A stretch of 22,194 nt of DNA from an uncultured Slackia sp. (GCF_959608125.1 NZ_CAUHPG010000030.1:1-22194); one strand, 5' to 3'; shown: positions 6,085 through 14,956, numbered from the stretch's first letter. Notes: generated by a model not told the origin, from the letters alone. Translations and numbers: made by a program.

Positions 6085-8505
6085 CTACGCCTTCTGCACT
6101 TCAACCAGATTAGTATGCTGCGGGTTAGCCTTCGCCAACGGGGTCGGACGCGACGAGGTGAGCGTATTTATGCAGCCGCCCTTGTCGATTTTATCCTCAC
6201 TCGTCATATCGGCCTCATGCCATGCGCCCTGAGGCATCGTGACCACGCCGGGCATGATACGAGCCGTCACCTTGGCGGGAATCTCAACCGTGCCACGGTC
6301 GTTGAACACATGTACCATATCGCCATCGGCGATGCCACGTGCTTGCGCATCAACGGGGTTGATCCACAAAACCTGAGGCGCTGCCTGCTGCAAAACATCA
6401 ATGCATCCATAAGAGGAGTGCGCACGGCCCTTGTAGTGATAGCCAGGCATCTGCAGCGGGTACTTCTCGGCCAACGGGTCGTCATACCCTTCCGCGCCAG
6501 GGCAATACACCGGCAGCGGATTGATATAATCGCCCTCTTCGATTTCCCAATCGCTTACGTACTCTTCAAGCGCCTGAGAGTAGATTTCGATCTTACCCGA
6601 CGGAGTCTTAAGCGGATTGGCCACAGGGTCTTCACGGAAGTCCTTGAAAGCAACGTAATGACCTTCGGGATCTTCGCGCTTGTAGACGCCCTGCTCAAGC
6701 ATGGTTTCGTACTCGGGAAGCTCGGGGTCCTCCTTGCGCGCCTCTTCGTACATATACTGAACCCATTGCGCCTCATCGCGGCCTTCAGTGAATTCGTCCT
6801 TTTGGCCAAGCTTGTCGGCGATGTCGGTAAGGACCGAATACAGCGTACGGCGCTCGAATTTCGGACTCGTGACCGGCTGGCCCATAATAACGAATCCCAT
6901 ATTGCCGGCATAATCATTGGAAACGATGTTCGGCTGCTCGACAGCCATAAGGTCGGGAAGCAGAATGTCCGCATATTTTGCGGAGTCGGTCAAGAACGTG
7001 TCCCACACCACGATGAATTCGCACTTAGACTCATCCTGAAGGACTTCATGCGTGTGATTGATGTTGCCGTGCTGGTTGGTGATGGTGTTGCCAGCATAGT
7101 TCCATACAAACTTGATTGGCACATCGAGTTTCTCTTTTCCACGCACACCGTCATGGACGCGGGTCATTTCGGTGCCGTGATCGATGGCGTCAGTCCACGT
7201 AAACGTTGCGATAGAGGTTTTGACGTCACTTTTGCCAGTAGGAACAGATCCACCGGAAATATAGTAGCTGCTCAAATCGGAACCGGTATTGCCACCGCTG
7301 ATACCCACGTTGCCAGTCAAAACGGCCATCATGCAGATCGCGCGTGCCGTCTGCTCGCCGTTCGATTGACGCTGCGGACCTTTGCCCTGGTAAATAGCGC
7401 ACGGCTTTGCAGTGCCGATTTCACGAGCAAGGTCGATAATGGTTTGTTCGGGAACAAGCGTAATCGCCTGCGCCCATGCGGGAGTCTTCGGAGTTGCATC
7501 CTCGCCCTCGCCGAGAATATACGATTTGTAAGACTTGTTCTGGCCCTCGTACCCTTCGGGCATATGCTCTTCGTCGTAACCGATGCAGTACGTATCGAGG
7601 AATTCTTTATCGACCAAATCTTCCGTAATCAGAACGTACGCGATGGCGTCACAAAGAGCCGCATCGGTGCCAGGGCGGATGGGAATCCACTGATCGGCAC
7701 GGGAGGCAACAGTGTCGCTATAGCGCGGATCGATAACGATGACTTTGGCGCCGCCCTTTTCGATAGCCTGCTCAAGATGATAGGTCGGACCCGCACCGCC
7801 CGCCTTAGTCTCGCAAGAGTTTTCGCCAAACATCACGACGAGCTTGGAATTGACGATATCCGAATTCGAATTCGCATCACGCATACCATACAGGTACGGC
7901 AGCGCGGCGGAAATCTGGGCCGAACTATACGAGCCATAGCGACCGAGCGAACCACCGTTCATGTTGATAAGACGAGCCAGAAAACCGCTAATGTTGCTTG
8001 CATTCACGCCAGACGCATAATTGTTGTAAATGGCTTCGGGGCCGTATTCGTCGAGAATGCGCTTGTAATTGCTGGCGATGGCTTCGATGGCTTCATCCCA
8101 ACTAATCGGCTCGAATTTACCTTCGCCACGTTTGCCGATGCGCTTCATGGGCTGCGTCAGACGGTCTGGGTGGTTGATCCAACGACGAATGGAACGGCCG
8201 CGCAAGCAGGCGCGAATCTGATGATTTCCGTAAGTATCATCGCCGGTGTTGTCCGTTTCGACCCAAGCGACTTCGTCGTCTTTGACATGCAAGCGCAATG
8301 CGCAGCGGCCTTCGCAGTTGACAGAGCAATGGCCCCAAACGATTTTATCCTCGGCAGGAGCCTCTTCGGTCTTTCCTTCAGTTTGAGAAGCCGGCGCGCA
8401 ACCGAACATGGATGCGCTTCCCGCGGCCGCGACTCCGAGACCGGCCAGAGCCGAACCCTTCACGAACGTGCGGCGCGATACGGCGTTTTCGTATGCCTTC
8501 TCCAC
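6085..8505 (-). CDS. dmsA: DMSO reductase catalytic molybdopterin subunit DmsA, Tat-exported
   Basis: An 806-residue molybdo-bis(MGD) reductase subunit, matching the length of E. coli DmsA (about 814 with leader). I place the start at a GTG (8503-8505) with GAAGGGGGG seven bases upstream; this puts the Tat motif SRRTFVK at residues 10-16, as expected. A TTG-start extension of 16 residues has no ribosome site. The signal ends SMFGCAPA, so a lipid-attached cysteine (Cys36) is possible. Cysteines 60, 64, 68 and 100 (CSVNCEGRC, then RACLRGRSIRR) bind the [4Fe-4S] cluster. YGSYSSAQIS (about residue 194) should provide the serine ligand of Mo. The C-terminal domain shows PLQMPGYHYKGRAHSSY and WINPVDAQARGI. 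It probably reduces DMSO or another S- or N-oxide; DmsA-like proteins vary in substrate. First gene of the dms operon, divergent from a membrane LuxR gene. Confidence 0.93.
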   Translation of the reverse strand: MEKAYENAVSRRTFVKGSALAGLGVAAAGSASMFGCAPASQTEGKTEEAPAEDKIVWGHCSVNCEGRCALRLHVKDDEVAWVETDNTGDDTYGNHQIRACLRGRSIRRWINHPDRLTQPMKRIGKRGEGKFEPISWDEAIEAIASNYKRILDEYGPEAIYNNYASGVNASNISGFLARLINMNGGSLGRYGSYSSAQISAALPYLYGMRDANSNSDIVNSKLVVMFGENSCETKAGGAGPTYHLEQAIEKGGAKVIVIDPRYSDTVASRADQWIPIRPGTDAALCDAIAYVLITEDLVDKEFLDTYCIGYDEEHMPEGYEGQNKSYKSYILGEGEDATPKTPAWAQAITLVPEQTIIDLAREIGTAKPCAIYQGKGPQRQSNGEQTARAICMMAVLTGNVGISGGNTGSDLSSYYISGGSVPTGKSDVKTSIATFTWTDAIDHGTEMTRVHDGVRGKEKLDVPIKFVWNYAGNTITNQHGNINHTHEVLQDESKCEFIVVWDTFLTDSAKYADILLPDLMAVEQPNIVSNDYAGNMGFVIMGQPVTSPKFERRTLYSVLTDIADKLGQKDEFTEGRDEAQWVQYMYEEARKEDPELPEYETMLEQGVYKREDPEGHYVAFKDFREDPVANPLKTPSGKIEIYSQALEEYVSDWEIEEGDYINPLPVYCPGAEGYDDPLAEKYPLQMPGYHYKGRAHSSYGCIDVLQQAAPQVLWINPVDAQARGIADGDMVHVFNDRGTVEIPAKVTARIMPGVVTMPQGAWHEADMTSEDKIDKGGCINTLTSSRPTPLAKANPQHTNLVEVQKA

Positions 8506-8665
8506 CTTTGTCCCCCCTTCTTCGGTAGAAGTCCTCTGACGATAGACGCTCAATACGCCTTCAGGTCATCGGGAAGCGAATGCGCGACATGATGCGCTCA
8601 AACCCTTTTCCCCTCCGACCTTCGCCATGGCGAAAACCTTACCCCGCAGGCCGCGAAACCTGTCA

Positions 8666-8687
8666 CATAAAATGTATGAATTTTATG
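8666..8687. promoter_or_regulatory. Perfect palindrome in the dmsA-luxR divergent promoter region
   Basis: CATAAAAT (8666-8673), six bases, then ATTTTATG (8680-8687): eight-base perfect arms. It is the only strong symmetric element in the 305 bases between dmsA and the divergent LuxR gene. On the minus strand one arm contains TAAAAT, a -10-like hexamer that could serve dmsA. It is a candidate operator, for the LuxR protein or for an anaerobic or global regulator; it does not fit the FNR or CRP consensus. The rest of the gap holds a TTGACT (8722-8727) without a good -10. Confidence 0.5.
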
Positions 8688-8810
8688 AAATGCCTGTTCA
8701 TTGCCTACCTAATCCGCCAATTGACTACACAGCAAAGCTGGCAGAATGAACCCGCTATGCGAGAATATCCGTATCGGAATTCCGTGGAATACAACCGCTG
8801 GAGGGAACGG

Positions 8811-10508
8811 ATGACCCCATTGAAACCGATCAAACCCAATACGTGCTCGCTCGGATATGCCTTGTTTCTCGCTATCAACGCCGCAGGCGTCTGGGGCGGC
8901 GTGTTCCCCTTCCTGCCCCTCGATATGCAGACGCCCGGCATCATGGCGCAATTCTTCGTCGCGCAATCGCTCGTCTTCGGAATCAGCTATCTGGCAAGTG
9001 CGCTCGGCTCGTATTTCTTTCCAGGCCCCACACGACGCTTCCTCGTGTTCGCAGCAGGTGCTCCCTACTTCCTGGGATGGGCGTGCCTCATAGGAGCCAT
9101 GTATATCGACGCGATCGCAGCGACCCTCATGACGGCGGGCGGCGCGCTGCTCGGGCTGGGGTCGGCGGGGTTCTACATGCTTTGGCAACGCCTCTTCGCT
9201 GGGCGCGACGCAGAATCGGGAACGTACGACCTCGTCATAGGAACCGCATATTCCGCGCCGCTCTATTTCGCCCTCTACCTTATTCCCCGAGCCGTCACCG
9301 CGCTGCTGATCCCCCTCGTGTTTTTACCGCTATTCGGCCTATGCATCGTAATCTGCAGCAGATCCATCGACCTTGCGCAGCCGATGTTCGAAGACGTCCC
9401 ACGTGAACATCCCGCCGTATATCGACACGTTTTACGAGACTACTGGCGAAGCGCTCTTTGCATCGGCGCCCTAGGATTCGGCTGCGGCATCATGCGATCG
9501 CTCGCCATCAACGAACCGGAAATCGGAAGCCTTGTGAACATCATGTCGATGACGGGCGCATTCTGCGCCGCCATTGCGCTTTTGGCGGCGTGGCGTAGAA
9601 AAAACCTTCGCATCAACGTCATCACCGTCTATCGTGTCTTGTTCCCATTCGTCATAACCGCGTTCGTCTTGCTTACGTTTCTCGGCGAAGGGTTCTCGAC
9701 CTTGCTCGCAGGAACGATGTATGCCTTTTACAGCTGCGGCACCATGCTCATGGTCGCGCAGTGCGCACAGGCATCGCGAGACCGAGGCATCAATCCCATA
9801 TTCATTTACGGATTTTTCGGCGGCATCGTCTATGTCCTGCATGACCTGGGATTCATCGGCGGCATGTTCGCCGAAAGCCTGACTCCGCTCGGATTCACGC
9901 CCTTCGCGAGCGCAGGAATCCTCGGCATGTACCTCCTCGCCTTGATGTATTTCGTCGGCCAAGGCGGATTCCGCCAGATGACGAACGCCGGGCCGCTGCC
10001 CGAGAAAATCGAATTCATTTCGCTAAGCAATCCGAACGACATTCCCCGCACAACGCATACAGACCATGGGCCCGCCCTCGAAAAGACATGCTTCATGGAC
10101 GATGAAGAGAAAGCCCCCTGCGAGCCCGCCGGCGCGTACGGAGACGAGACCGAAACAGATAAGCCGCTCGAATCGACCGAATCATCGAAAAACGAACCCC
10201 GCATGAAAGCGCAGAAAAAAGAAAGAGAGCACGAGGAGAGAAGAAGATGCGACGAACCGCAGTACAGAGACCGCGTTTCCAAACAATGCGCCGCACTGCA
10301 GCAACATTACCATCTCACAGCACGTGAGGCGGAGGTCATGGAGCTTCTAGCCCGCGGCAACAGCGTCGCGTTTATCGCCAACGAGCTCGTCGTATCCGAA
10401 AACACCATCAGAACGCACTCGCGTCGCATTTACGCGAAGCTCGCCGTACATAAAAAACAGGAGCTTATCGCCCTCGTGGACTCTTTCGCCCCCAACAACG
10501 AACGTTAG
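8811..10508 (+). CDS. Membrane-bound LuxR-family transcriptional regulator (dms-linked)
   Basis: A 565-residue protein with about ten to twelve hydrophobic segments over residues 14-385. A charged, low-complexity linker follows (about 390-480, many Glu, Lys and Asp), then a C-terminal LuxR/NarL helix-turn-helix at 500-560 (HLTAREAEVMELLARGNSVAFIANELVVSENTIRTH, SRRIYAKLAVHKKQELI). No receiver domain is present. This architecture is common in Eggerthellaceae beside respiratory reductase genes. The membrane half presumably senses a ligand and the tethered HTH controls the adjacent operon; that role is inferred. The ATG at 8811 has GGAGGG five bases upstream; the frame is open further upstream, but that extension lacks a ribosome site and has no membrane-protein character. 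It is divergent from dmsA, which makes dmsAB the likely target. Confidence 0.9.
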   Translation: MTPLKPIKPNTCSLGYALFLAINAAGVWGGVFPFLPLDMQTPGIMAQFFVAQSLVFGISYLASALGSYFFPGPTRRFLVFAAGAPYFLGWACLIGAMYIDAIAATLMTAGGALLGLGSAGFYMLWQRLFAGRDAESGTYDLVIGTAYSAPLYFALYLIPRAVTALLIPLVFLPLFGLCIVICSRSIDLAQPMFEDVPREHPAVYRHVLRDYWRSALCIGALGFGCGIMRSLAINEPEIGSLVNIMSMTGAFCAAIALLAAWRRKNLRINVITVYRVLFPFVITAFVLLTFLGEGFSTLLAGTMYAFYSCGTMLMVAQCAQASRDRGINPIFIYGFFGGIVYVLHDLGFIGGMFAESLTPLGFTPFASAGILGMYLLALMYFVGQGGFRQMTNAGPLPEKIEFISLSNPNDIPRTTHTDHGPALEKTCFMDDEEKAPCEPAGAYGDETETDKPLESTESSKNEPRMKAQKKEREHEERRRCDEPQYRDRVSKQCAALQQHYHLTAREAEVMELLARGNSVAFIANELVVSENTIRTHSRRIYAKLAVHKKQELIALVDSFAPNNER

Positions 10509-10539
10509 CGCGAATGGGTCCGGCAGACCCACGTTCGCG
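10509..10539. other. Strong hairpin directly after the LuxR stop, without U-tract
   Basis: CGCGAA-TGGGTC (10509-10520) pairs with GACCCA (10526-10531) and, past a two-base bulge, TTCGCG (10534-10539). The twelve-pair stem begins right after the stop codon. It is followed by AAAACG rather than T residues, so it is not a classical intrinsic terminator; it may protect the mRNA 3' end. Confidence 0.5.
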
Positions 10540-10574
10540 AAAACGAACCCGACATCGGGACAGAAATGCACATA

Positions 10575-10625
10575 AGAACGGAAAGCCCGCCCCTCCTAGC
10601 AGCTCTGTGCGTCGGAAGAGCGGGC
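10575..10625 (-). terminator. Possible terminator of the TorD-like gene
   Basis: On the minus strand GCCCGC (10625-10620) and GCGGGC (10590-10585) form a stem around a 29-base loop with further internal pairing, followed by TTTCCGTTCTT. The long loop and weak T-tract make this uncertain. Confidence 0.35.
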
Positions 10626-10658
10626 CCGCATCGCATTCTCCCGCAAGCAAGCGATGCC

Positions 10659-11324
10659 TTATCGATAAAAGCGCGGCTCGACGACTTCGAGCTCGAACGC
10701 GTCCTCCATGCCGGAGAGGCTCGCGCGGGTTATGGCCGCAAGGCCCTTGTAGAACGGATGGTCGGCGGCTTTTTCGAGCTGCTCGAGCATATGCCCCGAC
10801 CACGGCAGCACGTGCAATCGGAGGAACTCGCCCACAAGCTCAGGCTTCTCTTCGGCAAGCCAGGCGGCCATGGCGAGCACCAAGCCGATATGGTCCTCGG
10901 GGTCCCTCTCGTCGCTCAGCCGCTCGATTCCATGGGAACGCATCCATGCGCGCAACGCGACCGTGCTTTCTCCGAACACGACGCAGTCGCGATCGGTGTA
11001 GACCGACCCCCACGGCGGCACGGGAAGCGACTGGGGGCCGACGAATAGGCGACGGTATTCCCACTTCAACGCTTCGCCGCCATCGGCCTCACGCTGCAGG
11101 GCGCCTTCGCGCATGAGTGTCAGACAACGCCGAGCCTCCGTCTCTTCGACGAACGGCCACTCCGAGGCGGCTGCATCGGCATCGAGCGCGGCCATAGCTT
11201 CGATGCCGGCGTCGATGGCGCCTGACGACGGGTCGTTCAGGAAAAACTGCGACAGTGCGGAACCGACGAACCGAACCGCCTCCATGCGCGCATCGGGCGC
11301 GCCTTCGCTTTCGAAAGCATCCAT
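10659..11324 (-). CDS. TorD/DmsD-family molybdoenzyme maturation chaperone
   Basis: A 221-residue all-helical cytoplasmic protein of the TorD/DmsD (NarJ-like) family, which binds the Tat leader and apo-form of a molybdoenzyme and checks cofactor loading before export. Family marks visible are EYRRLFVGP (89-97), PVPPWGSVYTDRD (101-113), the DPEDHIGLVLAMAAWL motif (141-156) and the late HVLPW and FYKGLA segments. The ATG at 11324 has AAGGAGG seven bases upstream. It is convergent with the LuxR gene next to dmsA, so it most likely serves that DmsA, although it is not in the same operon. Upstream, a possible extended -10 (TGG-TAGTAT on the minus strand) overlaps a small palindrome GTATG-C-CATAC (11366-11376). 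Confidence 0.88.
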   Translation of the reverse strand: MDAFESEGAPDARMEAVRFVGSALSQFFLNDPSSGAIDAGIEAMAALDADAAASEWPFVEETEARRCLTLMREGALQREADGGEALKWEYRRLFVGPQSLPVPPWGSVYTDRDCVVFGESTVALRAWMRSHGIERLSDERDPEDHIGLVLAMAAWLAEEKPELVGEFLRLHVLPWSGHMLEQLEKAADHPFYKGLAAITRASLSGMEDAFELEVVEPRFYR

Positions 11325-11457
11325 GATGAACCTCCTTGCCCACGCCCTGCCTCGGGCGAATTTCCGTATGCCATACTACCAAGTTTCATATGCGGAAAGA
11401 CGACGGAATGCCCCGATGCAAAGCAGGGAGAGGCAGGTCCGAAGGGGCGATGCGGCC

Positions 11458-13119
11458 CTACACGGGAATGCGTAGCGTGAACGTCGTGCGGCCGTCGACG
11501 CTGCGCGCCGTCAGCTCTCCCCCATGTGCTCGAGCAATCTCGCGTGCGATGGCGAGGCCGAGCCCCGCCCCGCCCCCCTCCGTCGAGCGGGCGCCGTCTT
11601 CTCGGTAGAACTTCTCGAAAATGGACTGCAGATGCTCGGGGCTGATTTCACGCCCTTTGTTTTCGACATCGATTACGAGAAACGTTCCGTCCCCGTCTCG
11701 AGTATCGGCGCTTTCATCCGCGGATGCCGCTTCAAGGCGGGCACCCACCGCAACGGTCGACCCCTTATCGGCGTAAGCGACGGCATTTTTCAAAAGGTTA
11801 TTCAATACGCGAGAGATTTTTTCAGCATCCGCGAAGCATTCGAGCGGCTCGTTTCCATGCACATCGATATCGATCGCTCGCGCCTGAGCGGACGGATAGA
11901 ACTCATCGGCGACCTGACGGCACAAAAGCGTCGCATCGAACCTTTCCCGCTCAATGGGAATAGAGCTCAGGTTATACCGCGTGATTTCGAAAAACTCCTC
12001 CATCATCGTCTCGAGACGATACGATCGGTCGAGCGCGACCTGCGCATAACGAGCGCGCTGACCCTCCGGCATATCAGGAGCCTCGGCAAGCAGCGTGAGG
12101 TAGCCCACGATCGACGTGAGCGGCGTGCGGATATCATGGGCAAGATAGGCCACCAATTCGTTTTTGCGCTGCTCGGCCGCAAGCGCCGCCTGCTCGGCAT
12201 CGTCGCGTGCGCGACGCAAGTCGGAAAGCGCACGCGCCGTGGGCGCAAGCTCGCGAGGAAGCTCCAGGCGGTCGCTACGCTTCGAAAACAAAGCTTCCAT
12301 GGCGTCGAAAAGGCTGCCGAAGCATCGTGTCAGCCATGAAAGCGCGAACGCGACGACCGACGCCGCTCCTATCAGGTACACGAGCATCGCCGCCGGCAAC
12401 TGCAAAGAACGCACGAAATCGTACGCGCGCAGATCCCGATATTCCATATGCCCGTCGGCATATGGAATTTCGTTCCACGTCTGCCTCGATTGTTCCTGCG
12501 ACCAGGGGGATTCGATGCGCACGGCAGAAGGCGACGTCCCCAATGCCTCGCACGCTTCTTCGAACAGGGCGCTTTCTCCGGACTCGTCCATCGATTCGAG
12601 GACTTCGGCGACGAGCTCGTCTTCCGACGAAGAGGACGAACGGAACTCATGGGTCGCTCCGGAATCAAAGGGCGCCTCGCCCGATCCCGCATCATCGGAC
12701 GACGCAGTCGAATCCGTCATCGCCGCCCCTTCAACGGCATCGCTTGCGCCGGCCGCTTCGCCCCGTTCGCCCGCAAGGGCATCCGCCACGCTGCGCGCAT
12801 CGTCGGACGCCACATCGTATAGAGCCCGATCGTCCGTCAACATGGCGGCATAGCACGAAATCATCGTGACACGCGTTTGCTCGAGCGACCCTTCGAACCA
12901 CACGGTGTCCTCCAGCCCGGCCTCGTCCGCTGGAACCGAGCGCCACGGGCATGCAGAAGAGATGATATCGGCCGCGCGCGGTGCGACGAAAGCGTCGACC
13001 GCCGCCACCCAAACGCCGAACAATGCAGTCCAGGCGACCAGACCGATCGCTATTCTGCGCGCGAAACCCCGACGCAGCATGCGAATCTGCTCGGCGCGAT
13101 AACCCGATCGCTTTTCCAT
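11458..13119 (-). CDS. Membrane sensor histidine kinase, VanS-like
   Basis: A 553-residue sensor kinase. Membrane segment 1 is at about residues 23-44 and segment 2 at about 240-265, enclosing an unusually large extracytoplasmic region of about 195 residues that is low-complexity and acidic in the middle (113-188, rich in Ser, Ala, Glu and Asp). A HAMP-like linker and coiled helix lead to the H-box ELVAYLAHDIRTPLTSIVGYL (phospho-acceptor His328), the N-box NLLKNAVAYA (Asn445), a G1 box VIDVENKGREIS and the G2 box GGGAGLGLAIAREIARAHGG. G1 has Asn487 where many kinases have Asp, as in the VanS group. I start at the ATG 13119 with AAAGGG seven bases upstream; a TTG seven codons earlier has no support. 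It is 55 bases downstream of its response regulator, forming one operon. The stimulus is unknown. Confidence 0.93.
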   Translation of the reverse strand: MEKRSGYRAEQIRMLRRGFARRIAIGLVAWTALFGVWVAAVDAFVAPRAADIISSACPWRSVPADEAGLEDTVWFEGSLEQTRVTMISCYAAMLTDDRALYDVASDDARSVADALAGERGEAAGASDAVEGAAMTDSTASSDDAGSGEAPFDSGATHEFRSSSSSEDELVAEVLESMDESGESALFEEACEALGTSPSAVRIESPWSQEQSRQTWNEIPYADGHMEYRDLRAYDFVRSLQLPAAMLVYLIGAASVVAFALSWLTRCFGSLFDAMEALFSKRSDRLELPRELAPTARALSDLRRARDDAEQAALAAEQRKNELVAYLAHDIRTPLTSIVGYLTLLAEAPDMPEGQRARYAQVALDRSYRLETMMEEFFEITRYNLSSIPIERERFDATLLCRQVADEFYPSAQARAIDIDVHGNEPLECFADAEKISRVLNNLLKNAVAYADKGSTVAVGARLEAASADESADTRDGDGTFLVIDVENKGREISPEHLQSIFEKFYREDGARSTEGGGAGLGLAIAREIARAHGGELTARSVDGRTTFTLRIPV

Positions 13120-13174
13120 ACGGATACCCTTTCTCGACAAAACGCCTGGAACGCTAGAAGCCGCTCACGCGATG

Positions 13175-13900
13175 CTATTCGGCGTTCATGCGATATCCGA
13201 CGCCCCAAACGGTGACGATGAAATCGAACGATGCATCGATGACGGCGAGTTTCTTGCGCAAATGGCGCACGTGCACCATGACCGTGTTGGCGGCCGCCGC
13301 ATCGGCGCGCTCTCTCCAAACGCGTTCGAATAAATCGGATGCAGAGCGCGGCTCTCCTTCCGCCTCCATCAAGGCCTGCAAAAGTGAAAACTCCTTCGGC
13401 GTAAGAGAAAGAGGCTCGGAGTGAAGCGCCGCTTCATGCGCGCGCGGATCGAGTTCGATGCCGCGCATGCGCAATACGCCGTCCGGCGCAGACGATGCAG
13501 ACACGCGACGAAGGCGGGCCCGCACGCGCATGCAGAGCTCCCTCGGACGAAACGGCTTCGCCACGTAGTCATCGGCGCCCACGGCGAAACCGAGCACGGA
13601 ATCGACCTCTTCGTCTTTGGCCGAAAGAAAGATCAACGGCACGTTAGAAAACGCCCTGATGCGCCGGGCGAGCTCGTATCCGTCCATTCTTGGCATCATG
13701 ATGTCGAGAATAACCAGGTCGACCGGTCCCGTCCTCACCATGTCGAGAGCCTCGCAGGGGTCGTAGCACGCCGCGCACGAAAACCCCTCGCGCTCCATCA
13801 GGCTTGCCACCATGTCGGCGATTTCGCGCTCGTCGTCGCATATCAGAATACGACGACGCGCATCGTTTTCGGCGGCGTCGAATCGCTTCGACTGCTGCAT
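13175..13900 (-). CDS. OmpR-family response regulator
   Basis: A 241-residue DNA-binding response regulator. The receiver domain covers residues 17-130 with acidic pair Asp22/Asp23, phosphorylation site Asp66 (VILDIMMPRMDGYELA), Ser93 and Lys105 (DDYVAKPF). A winged-helix output domain covers about 137-241 (LSLTPKEFSLLQALMEAEGEPRS, VMVHVRHLRKKL, VWGVGYRM). The start is the ATG at 13900, with GAAGGG eight bases upstream; the open frame extends 119 residues further but that part is non-coding in character and overlaps the divergent peptidase gene. Partner of the histidine kinase just downstream. A tandem operator-like repeat 164 bases upstream, shared with the divergent peptidase gene, is a likely binding site. 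Confidence 0.94.
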   Translation of the reverse strand: MQQSKRFDAAENDARRRILICDDEREIADMVASLMEREGFSCAACYDPCEALDMVRTGPVDLVILDIMMPRMDGYELARRIRAFSNVPLIFLSAKDEEVDSVLGFAVGADDYVAKPFRPRELCMRVRARLRRVSASSAPDGVLRMRGIELDPRAHEAALHSEPLSLTPKEFSLLQALMEAEGEPRSASDLFERVWRERADAAAANTVMVHVRHLRKKLAVIDASFDFIVTVWGVGYRMNAE

Positions 13901-14063
13901 CTCATCATCCCTTCTCGCGCAGGGCCTCGGCGAAACCGGTCGAGGGAACCGAATGCGGATACGTACTGCGCCTACGATGCGCGCCTCGCAAAACGATCGC
14001 CAAGACCTCGTTGCACGAAATCCTACCATCGCGAAACCGCGCGGGGCCGTCGCCTGAAAGGGG

Positions 14064-14125
14064 TTTAAGGAAAGCTTAAGGAACGCAACCGATTCGTGGC
14101 CGGACCTTGCAAGACCGTTAAGGGG
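14064..14125 (+). promoter_or_regulatory. Tandem CTTAAG-type operator for the response regulator
   Basis: TTTAAG (14064-14069), five bases, CTTAAG (14075-14080): an eleven-base repeat that matches the YTTAAG-N5-YTTAAG form known for PmrA/QseB-type OmpR regulators. Both half-sites continue as GGAA-like sequence (TTAAGGAA twice). A third half-site TTAAGGGG lies at 14118-14125, 42 bases after the second, just ahead of a -10-like TAACAT (14135-14140) in front of the peptidase gene. The position suits activation of the peptidase, autoregulation of the two-component genes, or both. Confidence 0.6.
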
Positions 14126-14179
14126 AGCGGCACCTAACATGCAGAGCCGATCGACACCGTCGCAAAGAAAGGAACCGTC

Positions 14180-14956
14180 ATGCGCAACAGCGTCATCGGC
14201 CACGCCCGCATCACCGGCCGCATCGCAAACGATGCGGCCGCACCCCGCAGCCGCCATGCGAGCGCATACGCCCCTCGTCCGCTTCGCATCAAGCGGCGAC
14301 GAACAGGCTGGCTTCTTGTCGCATCCTTCGCCGTCGTAGCCTCCGTCGTTTCATGCATCGCGTTCGCATCTGCATACACCGCCTCGGAAAACAGTCGTAT
14401 CGCGTTCGAACGGGGGAATCAAAGCGAAGCGACGGCATCCAGCACGCCGAAATCGGAATGGAAACGCGGAACGTTTCCGCATCTCTACCAAACCGACCCC
14501 GCATGGGCGGACGAACCGTACGCAAGCACCGACGTTCTCACCGCAGGATGCGGCCCCGCCTGCATGACCATGGTATACGCAGGCCTAACCGGAAAGACCG
14601 ACCACGACCCGGCATCGATGGCGAAATTCTCCGAAGCGAACGGATTCGTCGACGCCGGCATGACCTCCTGGTCGTTCATGACCCAAGGCGCCGCCATGCT
14701 GGGACTTTCGGCGGAAGAGCTGCCTGCCGACGAAAACGTGCTCGCTGCAGCATTGCGCGAAGGACGCCCCGTCATCGCATCGGTTCGCCCGGGCGATTTC
14801 ACCACCGTAGGTCATTTCATCGTGATAACGGATGTCGACGACAAGGGCCGGCTTATCGTCCATGATCCCAACAGCCCCGAAAACAGCGCGCAGACATGGA
14901 ATGCGCAGCGCGTACTGAGCCAATGCGCCAACCTCTGGGCATACGAAGCGCAATAG
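14180..14956 (+). CDS. Membrane-anchored C39-like cysteine peptidase
   Basis: A 258-residue protein with a positively charged N-terminal tail, one membrane segment at about 43-65 and an extracytoplasmic domain of the C39-like papain fold from about residue 98. The likely catalytic cysteine is Cys124 in TAGCGPACMTMVYAGLTG, the histidine is His212 (VGHFIVITDVD) and the Asp is Asp229 (VHDPNSPENS). Related C39-like proteins are often exported hydrolases of unknown substrate, distinct from bacteriocin-processing ABC transporters; no ABC domain is present here. The ATG at 14180 has AAAGGA upstream. It is divergent from the two-component genes and shares their regulatory region, so it is the probable target and could be the output of the system. 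Substrate unknown. Confidence 0.85.
   Translation: MRNSVIGHARITGRIANDAAAPRSRHASAYAPRPLRIKRRRTGWLLVASFAVVASVVSCIAFASAYTASENSRIAFERGNQSEATASSTPKSEWKRGTFPHLYQTDPAWADEPYASTDVLTAGCGPACMTMVYAGLTGKTDHDPASMAKFSEANGFVDAGMTSWSFMTQGAAMLGLSAEELPADENVLAAALREGRPVIASVRPGDFTTVGHFIVITDVDDKGRLIVHDPNSPENSAQTWNAQRVLSQCANLWAYEAQ

Noticed and set aside
6082..8592. 836-codon plus-strand open frame
   Set aside because: Antisense shadow of dmsA; the minus-strand protein has clear DmsA motifs and a Tat leader.
8666..8687. Reading the palindrome as an FNR or CRP site
   Set aside because: Arms CATAAAAT/ATTTTATG do not match TTGAT-N4-ATCAA or TGTGA-N6-TCACA.
10509..10539. Calling the hairpin after the first LuxR gene an intrinsic terminator
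   Set aside because: The stem is strong but followed by AAAACG on the plus strand, with no U-tract in either direction.
13901..14257. 119-residue N-terminal extension of the response regulator
   Set aside because: It overlaps the divergent peptidase gene and its operator region; ATG 13900 has a good ribosome site and gives a normal OmpR-family length.
14180..14956. Bacteriocin-exporter (ABC-type C39) interpretation of the peptidase
   Set aside because: There is only one membrane segment and no ATP-binding domain, and no small double-glycine leader peptide gene was seen nearby.
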